Below are positions 26,302 through 35,306 of a stretch of DNA of 64,000 nt, piece after piece (position 1 is the stretch's first letter; the number at the start of each line of letters is the position of its first letter). The notes below the pieces were generated by a model. The model saw only the letters and a program-made list of their open reading frames with translations. It did no database searches and was not told the DNA's origin. This DNA is from Gammaproteobacteria bacterium (GTDB lineage Bacteria; Pseudomonadota; Gammaproteobacteria; Steroidobacterales; Steroidobacteraceae): NCBI GenBank assembly GCA_947452065.1, contig CANGBB010000004.1, forward strand, positions 62,001-126,000, given 5' to 3'. Made by a program: the position numbers and the translations under genes.

Positions 26302-28695
26302 ATGGACCGATCCCGCCTTTCGCACAGATTCCTCTCGCGCTTGCGCGCTTTTCTCGCCAATCCGGGAGTCTCCCGGGTCGGCATTCGTCTGCTGGCGATC
26401 GCTGTTATCGCCTATTCTCTGAAGAGAGTATTCCCGCAGCTGACGGTGCTACCGAACCTGCTCGCAGCGGCCACGCTCGTCGGCGCGACGCTGCTCACAC
26501 GAACATGGCCGATGAGATGTCTGAGCGCAGTGATGACATGGACGGCGCTGGCCTCCTTGGGATCCTGGGTCCGATATCAACTGACGTTCGGAGCTATTGG
26601 ATACGACGATTTCGTCGCCATTCTGCAGACCGATGCGAGCGAGGCCAAAGCCTATGTGCTCGGACTGACAACGGCTGAGTTGTTGCAGCACTCACTGCTC
26701 GTGGCCGCAGTATTGCTGGGCCTCAGTGTTTGGCGACGTAGCGCGGTCGTGCATCCGGTCAAGCCAAGCTGGCCACGACGCAGCGTGCCGCTGCTGCTTT
26801 GGCTCTGTGCAGTCGCTGTGCTGTTGGAGGCGCAGCCCGTCTCGCTTGGCGAGCAGTGGCGGCATTTCGCTGATTCAGTCCGGGATGTCCGTGCGCAGCG
26901 CGAACAGCAGCGCCTGATGCTGAATGAACAGCTCAGCGGAAAATCTTCGGTTCCGCCGGCCAAGTTGCGCGGCACTATTATATTGGCGCTGGGTGAGTCG
27001 ATGACCCGTCGCCACATGAGCCTATACGGCTATGCCCGTCCGACAACGCCACGGCTCGATGGTCTGGCCGACCAGTTATTCGTGCACACCGATACGGTGT
27101 CCCTGCATTCGCATACGACCTTGACCGTGCCGCCTATGTTTGGCGCACCGCTGGGGCATAAGAGTCCGTCCCCGGTGACAACTCCCTTGATTGCTTCGCT
27201 CCGGCGTTCGGGCGTCAAGACCTTCTGGTACTCGAATCAAAACGAGATCGGAGCCTTCGAAAATCCGGTCACTCTGATTGCCCGAACCAGCGACGTCTGG
27301 AAATTTCAGAAGAACCAGTTCTTTCGGGATGCAGATAAGCCGCTGTATGACGATTGGCTGCTCCCGCAGCTTCAGGAAGCCTTGCACGATTCCGCTCCCG
27401 ACAAATTTGTGACGCTGCATTTCTACGCGCCACACTGGCCATACTGCGAAGGCTTTCCCGCCTCAGGCAGTGACCTTGCGGAAGCCGATGGACTGGGTGA
27501 GGCGTACTTCGGCAAGGCCGCCGACTGGTCCAGCTACGTCAATTGCTACGACAACGCGATCCGTCATGTCGACGGATTGCTGAGTCAGGTCATCAGCATG
27601 GCGCGCGAGGCGAGTGAGCCAACAGCCGTGGTATTTGTCTCTGATCATGGTGAAAACCCGGCGACCATGACAGCCCATGATGAGAACACGCACTCCGGCT
27701 ATCAGGTTGAGGTGCCGCTTTTTTTCTATGTGAATGCCGCTGGACGTCAGGCCTGGAAATTTCAACTCGACGCACTTCGCTCTCACCTCGGTGAGCGGTA
27801 TTCGAATGCCTATCTTGGCAATTCCCTGCTCGATCTGGCCGGGGTGGATGGGAAGCTATTCGAACCCACTCGCTCGCTATTCTCGCGCTCGTTCGTGCCG
27901 ATTGATCGCGTTCTCTTCGCGGCGAATCCGGAGCTCGCGGTCCACTACGATTCGCTCCAGGAGGATCGCAAGGACGCGCTGGAAATCGCACGTAACACTC
28001 TGCGGAACCTGCATGAAAAGCGCCCGGGGGAGTGGGCGAAGACCTGGGCTCACGGAGTCGACTCCGTTGGCAAATTGCTGGAGGCAAAGGATCTGTTTGC
28101 AGGGGTGGCGCTGCATGTGTGCTTTGATGCCGCGCGGCACCACTTCCAGATCTGTAATGTCGCCGCTGAACCGACGAGCCTCTCTCTGGAGACTTATCTT
28201 CAGGCCGCAGCTGACCGACCCCACCTGAAATACTGGATGACCTGGCAGGCCATTCGGCGCACTGAGGTGTCATTGGCTGTTGCCGAACTCGCTCGACTGG
28301 AGCGCGACTTCAAACTGACGGGTCGGCTGGTTTTGGAGACGGGCAGCGATGCGCTCTATCCGGAGCTAAAGCGGCTTACCCGGCAGCGGATCGTCCATGC
28401 GTATAGACTTCCGGCCGGGTCGGCGGTGTGTCAGGGTGGCGCGGGTAAAGTGGCTTGCGCGCAAATGGGTGCGTCGCTGGTACGAAATATGGGGATCGTC
28501 GGTGCCACCGTTCTGTCTTTTGCGAAGAGCAACGAGCCCTTCGTCCGGCAGCATGCGCGCGAGCTACGCGGATTTCGCCAGGTAGTCGAGGATCTGGATA
28601 TCACCGCTGATCGCCGCGACTTCGATGAGGCTCTGCCGGTACTCGATCCTTATATGGCGGCACTCGTTGGGTTCCGCTCGACATTCGATCGCTGA
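26302..28695 (+). CDS. EptA-like phosphoethanolamine transferase-type membrane enzyme
   Basis: 797 residues. Several N-terminal membrane helices (to about 185) precede a sulfatase-fold domain with ILALGESMTRRHMSLYGY, the probable Thr nucleophile in LHSHTTLTVPPMF, FYAPHWPYCE, and FVSDHGENP with nearby His. This matches the EptA/CptA branch that moves phosphoethanolamine onto lipid A or other glycans. A C-terminal extension of about 260 residues beyond the catalytic domain is unusual and unrecognised. A 240 bp gap precedes it. Confidence 0.8.
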   Translation: MDRSRLSHRFLSRLRAFLANPGVSRVGIRLLAIAVIAYSLKRVFPQLTVLPNLLAAATLVGATLLTRTWPMRCLSAVMTWTALASLGSWVRYQLTFGAIGYDDFVAILQTDASEAKAYVLGLTTAELLQHSLLVAAVLLGLSVWRRSAVVHPVKPSWPRRSVPLLLWLCAVAVLLEAQPVSLGEQWRHFADSVRDVRAQREQQRLMLNEQLSGKSSVPPAKLRGTIILALGESMTRRHMSLYGYARPTTPRLDGLADQLFVHTDTVSLHSHTTLTVPPMFGAPLGHKSPSPVTTPLIASLRRSGVKTFWYSNQNEIGAFENPVTLIARTSDVWKFQKNQFFRDADKPLYDDWLLPQLQEALHDSAPDKFVTLHFYAPHWPYCEGFPASGSDLAEADGLGEAYFGKAADWSSYVNCYDNAIRHVDGLLSQVISMAREASEPTAVVFVSDHGENPATMTAHDENTHSGYQVEVPLFFYVNAAGRQAWKFQLDALRSHLGERYSNAYLGNSLLDLAGVDGKLFEPTRSLFSRSFVPIDRVLFAANPELAVHYDSLQEDRKDALEIARNTLRNLHEKRPGEWAKTWAHGVDSVGKLLEAKDLFAGVALHVCFDAARHHFQICNVAAEPTSLSLETYLQAAADRPHLKYWMTWQAIRRTEVSLAVAELARLERDFKLTGRLVLETGSDALYPELKRLTRQRIVHAYRLPAGSAVCQGGAGKVACAQMGASLVRNMGIVGATVLSFAKSNEPFVRQHARELRGFRQVVEDLDITADRRDFDEALPVLDPYMAALVGFRSTFDR

Positions 28696-28726
28696 GTGGA
28701 CGACGTCCATTCGATGGAGGTGTGAT

Positions 28727-29359
28727 TTGGTCGCTAACGTTAACGAGTCGAGCCCGCCCCGCGGAATCCGAGAGGGGCTGCTGCTTGCCGTATTCGCTGC
28801 TTCCGGTGCAGCCGCACTTATCTATCAGGTCTGTTGGCAGCGACTGCTGTTTGCGTCGTTTGGAGTGGACCTTGAGTCCATCACCATCGTGGTGTCCACC
28901 TTCATGCTTGGGTTGGGCTGCGGTGCGCTGGTGGGTGGCAACCTTTCGCGACGCTTCTCACAACGGCTGATCGAAATGTTTGTGCTCTCCGAAGTGGGCA
29001 TTGGTCTCTTTGGCATGCTCAGCGCCACACTGATCCCCATGGTTGGCGATCGGTTCATGGCCCAGTCGCTGCCGGTGGTGGCACTGGTTAACTACTTGCT
29101 CGTACTCGTACCCGCCACACTGATGGGCGCAACGTTACCAATTCTGGTCGCTCACCTTTTCCAGGGTTCGCGCAATGTGGGTGTGTCGATCGGCGGCCTC
29201 TACCTCGCCAACACCTTCGGCGCTGCATTGGGAGCCCTGTCAACGGGTGCTCTGCTGTTCACTTGGCTGACGATTAATCAGACCATCTATCTCGCTGCCA
29301 GTCTGAATTTTCTGGTTGCCTTGGCCGTGGTTGCCGGGCTGCGAAGGAGTCCGCAATGA
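28727..29359 (+). CDS. N-terminal membrane half of a spermidine-synthase-like protein
   Basis: About 210 residues with roughly six transmembrane helices. I place the start at TTG 28727 behind GGAGG (spacing 6). Segments such as GAAALIYQVCWQRLLF, GLGCGALVGG and LVPATLMGATLPIL are typical of membrane-embedded spermidine-synthase-like proteins. Its stop overlaps the next ATG by 4 bp, and the second gene carries the other membrane half plus the catalytic-fold domain, so the usual single polypeptide appears split in two. Confidence 0.7.
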   Translation: MVANVNESSPPRGIREGLLLAVFAASGAAALIYQVCWQRLLFASFGVDLESITIVVSTFMLGLGCGALVGGNLSRRFSQRLIEMFVLSEVGIGLFGMLSATLIPMVGDRFMAQSLPVVALVNYLLVLVPATLMGATLPILVAHLFQGSRNVGVSIGGLYLANTFGAALGALSTGALLFTWLTINQTIYLAASLNFLVALAVVAGLRRSPQ

Positions 29360-30891
29360 GTTGGGCGCCGTATGTGCTGTCGTTTGGCTGTGGCCTAATC
29401 AGTCTCAGTCAGGAGATTCTCTGGGTGCGTCTCGTTGGGTTCGCCTACGGCAACCCGCCGCATGTGTTTGCCTTCGTGCTCGGACTCTATCTGCTTGGAA
29501 TCGCAGCGGGTGCACACATCGGCAAGCGCTACTGCCGTGCCGATCGTGACCTTTACGGCGTCGCCGCGCGCGTACTGCTCATCTCCGCTGCTTGGGATGC
29601 AGTTGCTCCCTTCCTTTATGTCGGTGCGATGAAGTTTGATCGGACTGTTGGCATGTTTTTGTTGCCGCTTGCAGTCATGCTCGTGGCTCTGTTCAAGAGC
29701 ATCGTATTTCCAATCGCTCATCACCTCGGATCATCCAACTCGCCACAGCATGTGGGAGCATCGGTCTCGAGGGTGTACTTCGCCAACATCCTTGGTGCGA
29801 CGCTTGGTCCGCTGCTGACTGGCTTTTACCTGCTCGAGCACGCGACGCTGCAGCAATCCATGTTCCTGCTGTGTGCCGCTACCGCGGCGTTGGCAGCTTA
29901 CTGCTTTGTGGTGCGCGGAACCTTTCGCAGCTGGGTCATTGCGGTGTTGCCACTGCCGGCGCTCGCGGGTCTGCTGGTGCCATCGTTGCTGATTCCCATG
30001 CTGATGGCGCGCGAATGGTATCCCAGCTACACCTCATACTATCTGGCCGATCCGGGCAAGGTCGTCGCCATTCGAGAGAATCGTCACGGCATCGTGCATC
30101 TGACTTCCGACGGCAGTGGTGCCGATACAGTGTGGGGCGGCAATGTCTATGACGGCCGCGTCAACGCCAGTCTGGTGGGCAACGTCAATGGCATCGAGCG
30201 TGTTTACATCCTGGCCGCGCTTCATCCAGAGCCGAAGCGCATTCTGGAGATCGGCGTATCGATCGGTTCATGGACCAAGGTGCTCAGCGGATTCCCGGGG
30301 CTGGAGCGGCTGGACACGGTGGAGCTCAATCCCGCTTATCCGGAACTCACAGCCCGTTACCCGCAGGTCAATTCGGTGCTGGCGGATCCGAAGGTAACTC
30401 ATCATATCGACGATGGTCGACGCTGGCTCAAGCGGCACCCGGATGAAAAATACGATCTGATCGTTATGAACACGACTTTCAACTGGCGTGCTTATGCGAC
30501 GCTGCTGCTGAGTCGTGATTTCATGCTGAAGCTCAAAACGCACCTGAACCAAGGCGGCATCTTGGCGTTCAACACCACCGGATCATTTGACGCTCATGCA
30601 ACAGTGGCATCGGTGTTTCCGCATTCTTATCGACTTGGCAGCTTCTCCTACGCAAGCGATCACGACCTAACGCCGGAGCTGGCGCATATTGAGGAGCGAA
30701 TCGGTCGCATGGCATGGAACGGGAGTCCAGCTGTGGACCTTGCCAATTCCGAGGTTCAGGAAACCTTTGCCTCGATGCGAACGGGCTTTGAGCGCTATGA
30801 CCAGTTCATCGGCAGCGCGGAGAGAAAGCCTGAGATCATCACGGATCAGAACATGATCACGGAATATCGTTACGGCACTTTGTTCTGGTAA
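29356..30891 (+). CDS. C-terminal half: membrane helices plus spermidine-synthase/methyltransferase-like domain
   Basis: 511 residues. It repeats the membrane-half pattern (QEILWVRLVGFAYG...FANILGATLGPLLTGFYLL), then from about 225 carries a Rossmann-type SpeE-like domain with ILEIGVSIGSWTKVL, DTVELNPAYPEL and HHIDDGRRWL. The glycine-rich loop is altered relative to classical SAM-binding GxGxG, so true aminopropyltransferase activity is doubtful. Its 3' end overlaps the convergent acyltransferase gene by 22 bp. Confidence 0.75.
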   Translation: MSWAPYVLSFGCGLISLSQEILWVRLVGFAYGNPPHVFAFVLGLYLLGIAAGAHIGKRYCRADRDLYGVAARVLLISAAWDAVAPFLYVGAMKFDRTVGMFLLPLAVMLVALFKSIVFPIAHHLGSSNSPQHVGASVSRVYFANILGATLGPLLTGFYLLEHATLQQSMFLLCAATAALAAYCFVVRGTFRSWVIAVLPLPALAGLLVPSLLIPMLMAREWYPSYTSYYLADPGKVVAIRENRHGIVHLTSDGSGADTVWGGNVYDGRVNASLVGNVNGIERVYILAALHPEPKRILEIGVSIGSWTKVLSGFPGLERLDTVELNPAYPELTARYPQVNSVLADPKVTHHIDDGRRWLKRHPDEKYDLIVMNTTFNWRAYATLLLSRDFMLKLKTHLNQGGILAFNTTGSFDAHATVASVFPHSYRLGSFSYASDHDLTPELAHIEERIGRMAWNGSPAVDLANSEVQETFASMRTGFERYDQFIGSAERKPEIITDQNMITEYRYGTLFW

Positions 30892-32162
30892 TGTCCGGCG
30901 CGCAGCAGCAGCGTCATCAGCACGCAAAGCGCGGCCAGCTGCGGCCACATTGGGCCGTACCAGTTCGCGCCCGAGGGATAAGGAAAAATCACGAAGCGCA
31001 GGATCGTAGCTAGGCACAACACGTAGGCCACGATCCGGGTCGCGCGCTGGGGGCGGGGCAGTGTACCGGAACCGCTTTGGAAGCGCGGGACCCAGCGGAG
31101 CACAGCTGGTTTGAGGGTGCTGGCGACAGGAATTTCCACGAGTCTGTGCATGGCGTAGGCCAGCACAGACACCGGCACCACAGACCACGCGAACACTACC
31201 AGCGGATTGGTGCTGTCGGTGATTGATGTCACCAGAAGGCTGACGGGCCAGCCAAAGAGATAGACACCATAGGACAGATCGCCCACGCGCTCAGTCAATT
31301 GCGACAGCATGCTTCGGCGCGTGCCAAGCCAGACAACGACCAGCGGGCCCAGTGTGGCGAGCGCTGCGTCGTGGAATCCAATCGGTGCAGTGAAGAGCAG
31401 GATCGCGATCGCAGCAATCAGCATTGGGGTTTGTATGCCCCAGCGCTTGAGGAAGGCATGGCAGACAATGCCGCCGCAGAAGTAGGGCACGGTGCCCTCA
31501 AAAAAAGCGATAGGTAACCGCAGGGCCGCTGCGCCACCGGCGTCCCAGTGAACGGTGGTCAGTCCTAGGTGAGAACCGGCAATCGTCACCACAATAATGG
31601 CCAGCGCAGCCAGTGCCACTCTCAGATCTTTTCTGAGCAGCATGTACAGGGCGAGTAACACCAGATAACTGACGACCTCGTAGGGGATGCTCCAGAGCGA
31701 GCCATTAAGCGTGTCGGCCAGATCCGGGTAACGCGAACCCGGGCGGACGATACCGATGTAATCACCCAGATCGCTGACTGACCAGAGCATCGCCTTCCAG
31801 ATATCACGCGATGCAAAAATGGACATGAAATCCATTTTGTACAGGAAGGGTCCGATCAGCAGAACCGTGACCAGCGTGGCGAAGATAAATCCCGGCACGA
31901 TGCGGAAGATTCGGTTCGTCAAAAAGCGCAACGGGTCCATGCTGGCATCTAGGCTGGCGCTCAGCAGAAAGCCGCTCATGATGAAAAAGACCTTTACCGC
32001 ATAGCCGCCGAAACTGAAGGCTTCCCCAAGTATGCGGCTCAACGGATCAAAGACTTCCGGTCCACCCGCAATCAGGTAGCTGTGCGAATAGACCACAGCC
32101 CACGCAGCCAGCAGGCGGATAGCGTCAAACCCTGGAAAGTTGCTGGTTGGCGCCTTGCTCAT
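30870..32162 (-). CDS. Acyltransferase family 3 (OafA/YrhL-like) membrane protein
   Basis: 430 residues with about ten hydrophobic segments. The family start FPGFDAIRLLAAWAVVYSHS has the conserved Arg and His, and a later YAVKVFFIMSGFLLS matches. It adds acetyl or other acyl groups to a sugar on the inner-membrane face. It is last gene of the minus-strand polysaccharide operon, with 0 bp gap to the upstream glycosyltransferase, and likely decorates that product. Confidence 0.88.
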   Translation of the reverse strand: MSKAPTSNFPGFDAIRLLAAWAVVYSHSYLIAGGPEVFDPLSRILGEAFSFGGYAVKVFFIMSGFLLSASLDASMDPLRFLTNRIFRIVPGFIFATLVTVLLIGPFLYKMDFMSIFASRDIWKAMLWSVSDLGDYIGIVRPGSRYPDLADTLNGSLWSIPYEVVSYLVLLALYMLLRKDLRVALAALAIIVVTIAGSHLGLTTVHWDAGGAAALRLPIAFFEGTVPYFCGGIVCHAFLKRWGIQTPMLIAAIAILLFTAPIGFHDAALATLGPLVVVWLGTRRSMLSQLTERVGDLSYGVYLFGWPVSLLVTSITDSTNPLVVFAWSVVPVSVLAYAMHRLVEIPVASTLKPAVLRWVPRFQSGSGTLPRPQRATRIVAYVLCLATILRFVIFPYPSGANWYGPMWPQLAALCVLMTLLLRAGHYQNKVP

Positions 32163-33341
32163 TCAGCGCACTGCGGTGGCGAACGCTGTCTCGATCAGCG
32201 GACTCAGCACGCGCTTTGAGTCAAAGTGACTACGCACGATCTCCAGCGCGGCGGCGCTGTGTCGCGCATAGTCAGCGCTTACCGCCTGAATCGCCGCCAG
32301 CGCCTGGTCCGGTGTGTTGAATACCAGCAGACCCTCGCCGCAGGGCAGATGATCCGCGAGACCGCAATCCTGCACGACAACCGGCCGCCCCAGTGCCATG
32401 TAGCTGGCACTGCGCTCGCTGAACCAGCCGCTGGCGCTGGCCACATAGCCATGCTTCGCAACGCTGAACTCGGCCTTTGAGTTGCGCAGATAGTCCTGAT
32501 AGGTCCAGGGATCGCAGGTAACGGCCAGCGGATCGCGCAGAACCCACCCTTTCTCGATGAGCAGCTCGTTGGGTGCTGTGGGACCACCCAGCACGATTTC
32601 GAAGGACTCACCGCTGCGCGCGGGCATATCGAGAAACTTACCCATTTCCCGCGACTTCATGCCCCAGGTCTGGCCCTGCCAGTGGCGCTCTTTGTAACTG
32701 TCCCACACCATCACCGTTGACCAGTGGCCATCAGCCGGGCCGGGCGAGGGCGGCCACAGCTCCGTTACCACCGGCTGACGTGTGGGCAGCCAGTGCAGAC
32801 CATCGTCGGGCACACTGCAGCCCGGGCGGCCGAAGCTCTCTGCGAAAGTGAAGAAAGCGTTGTGGCCTTCGGCAAATGCACGCCGTTCGGAATCGTTGAG
32901 TATGTCGACCTGTGTGAACACCGGATCGGTGTCCACCAGCACACGCATCGGAATGTCACGCAGCCATGGGCGCAGCGGGTTGATGCCGGATACGTTGATC
33001 ATCAGATCCGCGCTCCGACAGATTTCGCGCAGATGCTCGCCCTGAGGTCCGCGCCAAACGCCACCATTCATGTGGTCGTGATAGCCCCAGCGCTCTCCCA
33101 TTCCGACGCGGTCAAACACGCGCTGTGCATACGCCAGTCCATAGCTGGAATCGGCATCGCTGACATCGCGACTGGGGTCATAGCACTGTGCGTAGTCGCC
33201 GCTGTCCTCGTAGAACCAGACATCATGGCCCAGATCCGCCAATCCACGCACATACTGCAGGTGGTGCCATGAAAGGCCGGCGAGTGGGCCGCGCACGACG
33301 TAGCCGCATACGATGATGCGCAGGGAAGACGAACCCTTCAT
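32163..33341 (-). CDS. Glycosyltransferase (GT-B-like), paralogue of the 34.1-35.3 kb gene
   Basis: 392 residues from ATG 33341, which abuts the upstream deacetylase stop (TAATG). Both this protein and the 34071-35306 product begin with LRI-V--(G), then a GLSWHHLQ or GMAWMHLQ segment, and share RFSERSA-type and GEGLL/F motifs at the C-terminal donor-binding half (FSERSASYMALGRPVV here). This pairing points to an ancient duplication. Donor and acceptor are unknown. Confidence 0.78.
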   Translation of the reverse strand: MKGSSSLRIIVCGYVVRGPLAGLSWHHLQYVRGLADLGHDVWFYEDSGDYAQCYDPSRDVSDADSSYGLAYAQRVFDRVGMGERWGYHDHMNGGVWRGPQGEHLREICRSADLMINVSGINPLRPWLRDIPMRVLVDTDPVFTQVDILNDSERRAFAEGHNAFFTFAESFGRPGCSVPDDGLHWLPTRQPVVTELWPPSPGPADGHWSTVMVWDSYKERHWQGQTWGMKSREMGKFLDMPARSGESFEIVLGGPTAPNELLIEKGWVLRDPLAVTCDPWTYQDYLRNSKAEFSVAKHGYVASASGWFSERSASYMALGRPVVVQDCGLADHLPCGEGLLVFNTPDQALAAIQAVSADYARHSAAALEIVRSHFDSKRVLSPLIETAFATAVR

Positions 33342-34057
33342 TAGCCGCGATCCGTCATCCTGAAATCTGACCAACGCATCAGCTGCACATCGCCTCGAGC
33401 CAGTCGTGCAGTGATCCGCGGGTCGCACAGCGTGCGCACCTCGACATTGCGTTCGACGCGATACATCGTGCCGCCCAGCGGATCATCATCTGCAACGATG
33501 CCAGGATGGCATCCGAACTCGGTCCAGCCGTCTGGAAGAGCGTCGATCATGCTCAGCAGAGCGTCGACTGAAAGACATGCCGGCCAAGACTGGCCACGTT
33601 CATCCTGGCCGTAAAAATCGCCCACGTAGCGAACGCCACTGGCGTCCCGGAGTGGCAGCCCGGTCTCCAACGCCAGCGCATGAACGGCGCTGGCTACCGG
33701 TTCAACACGATGCACATGCTGATGCGAATCTAGGTGATCGGGCGCACGTCCCACCAGATCGACGAAGCGCGCGAACTGTGCGCGTAGTTCGACAAAGATG
33801 GCCGCCGAATGCTCTGCACAGTGCTGGTAGAGGCGACGCCAGTCATCGCCTTCGCTGATGGACTCCCACAGATCAAGATGAAGTCCAACGCCCAATTCGG
33901 GATGAGTGCGTGCGTACTGTGCTGCCTGCTCGGCGGCGCTCTGCCGCACCATCAGACTCGTGCTGCGCACGATACCCTGCTCAAAGGCCTGCACGATGCC
34001 GGCGTTCACGCCCTCCGTGAGCCCGAAATCATCGGCATTGACGATCAGATGCTTCAA
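33341..34057 (-). CDS. YdjC/ChbG-family carbohydrate deacetylase
   Basis: 238 residues from TTG 34057, behind GGAGG with 7 bp spacing; earlier in-frame codons belong to no family match. Family motifs: NADDFGLTEGVN with the metal-binding Asp pair at the N-terminus, GLHLDL, and HLDSHQHVH with metal-binding His residues, then GCHPG. ChbG removes an N-acetyl group from chito-oligosaccharides. In this operon it probably deacetylates an amino sugar in the polysaccharide. Confidence 0.85.
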   Translation of the reverse strand: MKHLIVNADDFGLTEGVNAGIVQAFEQGIVRSTSLMVRQSAAEQAAQYARTHPELGVGLHLDLWESISEGDDWRRLYQHCAEHSAAIFVELRAQFARFVDLVGRAPDHLDSHQHVHRVEPVASAVHALALETGLPLRDASGVRYVGDFYGQDERGQSWPACLSVDALLSMIDALPDGWTEFGCHPGIVADDDPLGGTMYRVERNVEVRTLCDPRITARLARGDVQLMRWSDFRMTDRG

Positions 34058-34070
34058 GCCAAGACCTCCC

Positions 34071-35306
34071 TCATGCGCCGAGATCCTGCAACAGCTTGGC
34101 GAGCACCACTTCAGCCCGGAACCAATCGTGGGCAATAGCCCGCGCGGCACGGGCATGTCGCGGATAATCAGCATTGATTTCGCGGATGGCCTCGATGGCC
34201 TCTTCCGCGGTATCGAAAGCAAACAGCCCTTCGCCGGTCGGCAGGACATCCGAAAAGCCGGTGTCCTGTGTGACCACTGGGCGCCCCGCTGCGAGATAGC
34301 AGGCACTGCGTTCACTGAACCAGGCGGTGCGCGGCACGACATTGAACTCGCGTGCGACGGTGAACTCGCCACGCGATGAAGTAATGTAGTCGCGATAGCT
34401 GAACGGATCGAGTGACAGCGCAGGTCCGTCGGCGATGGTCCAGCCGCCCTCATGCAGCTGCTGCCACGCATCGGCCTCAAGGTTGGAGGCTCCGCGGATC
34501 TGGTGCGGATTCCCGGCATCGGAAAGCGCTGCCTCAGCGCGCCGCGCGTCCGGGGTCACATTCGTTGCCAGCTCTACGGTCTGGCCTGAACGGCGCGGGA
34601 CGTCGATGAACTTCAGGAACTCGTGGTGCTTGCTCCAGCGCAGCGGACGGCCCTGAAAGACTTCGTCCTTCCCATCCTGACGCCAGTTGCCCACTGTAGT
34701 GAACACCTCGCGCGTGGGCGGACCAGCGTTCCACATATCCATCAGTACCGGCTGCCGTGTGCGCGCAACCAGGCGCGGCAGCGGCGGCAGGGGGCTGCGC
34801 GGCGTGCCGATGTTTTCCCCGTAAGTCACCACAGCATCGTGTGCATCCACATTGGCGACTCGATATTCGTCACCCGCAGCGTAGTGCAACTCGTCAGTGA
34901 CAGGATCCGTGCCGAGCAGCACCATCCGGCCGCAGCGGAACCCATTCCATTTCAGCTGGGTAGCGCCTGAGACATTAAAAACCAGATCAGTGGACGCCAA
35001 CCATTCATCCGCATCACTGGCAGCCGGGCCGAACCATGCGCCGTCATCCCAACTGCGTCGCCACGCCCACCGCTCGCCCATGCCAAATGGGGCAGTGATA
35101 CGTGACAGATAGGCCAGCGTGTATTGCGAGTCATTGACGCGAGTGCCCTGCAAAGCGTCATAGGGCCAGGACGATGTGGTCTCGACATAGCGCACGTCAT
35201 GGCCGAGCCGCAACAGACCGCCAGCCAGTTGCAGATGCATCCATGCCATGCCGGCGAAGGGATCGGCGCCCATCGTGCCCAGTACGGCAATACGCAGGGG
35301 ACTCAT
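34071..35306 (-). CDS. Glycosyltransferase (GT-B-like)
   Basis: 411 residues. It is the paralogue of the 32.2-33.3 kb gene (see there). The N-terminal half has GLLRLGHDVRYVET and the C-terminal half FSERSACYLAAGRPVVTQDTG, the usual sugar-nucleotide-binding region. Its ATG overlaps the ABC exporter stop by 4 bp, and 13 bp separate it from the deacetylase start. Confidence 0.8.
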   Translation of the reverse strand: MSPLRIAVLGTMGADPFAGMAWMHLQLAGGLLRLGHDVRYVETTSSWPYDALQGTRVNDSQYTLAYLSRITAPFGMGERWAWRRSWDDGAWFGPAASDADEWLASTDLVFNVSGATQLKWNGFRCGRMVLLGTDPVTDELHYAAGDEYRVANVDAHDAVVTYGENIGTPRSPLPPLPRLVARTRQPVLMDMWNAGPPTREVFTTVGNWRQDGKDEVFQGRPLRWSKHHEFLKFIDVPRRSGQTVELATNVTPDARRAEAALSDAGNPHQIRGASNLEADAWQQLHEGGWTIADGPALSLDPFSYRDYITSSRGEFTVAREFNVVPRTAWFSERSACYLAAGRPVVTQDTGFSDVLPTGEGLFAFDTAEEAIEAIREINADYPRHARAARAIAHDWFRAEVVLAKLLQDLGA

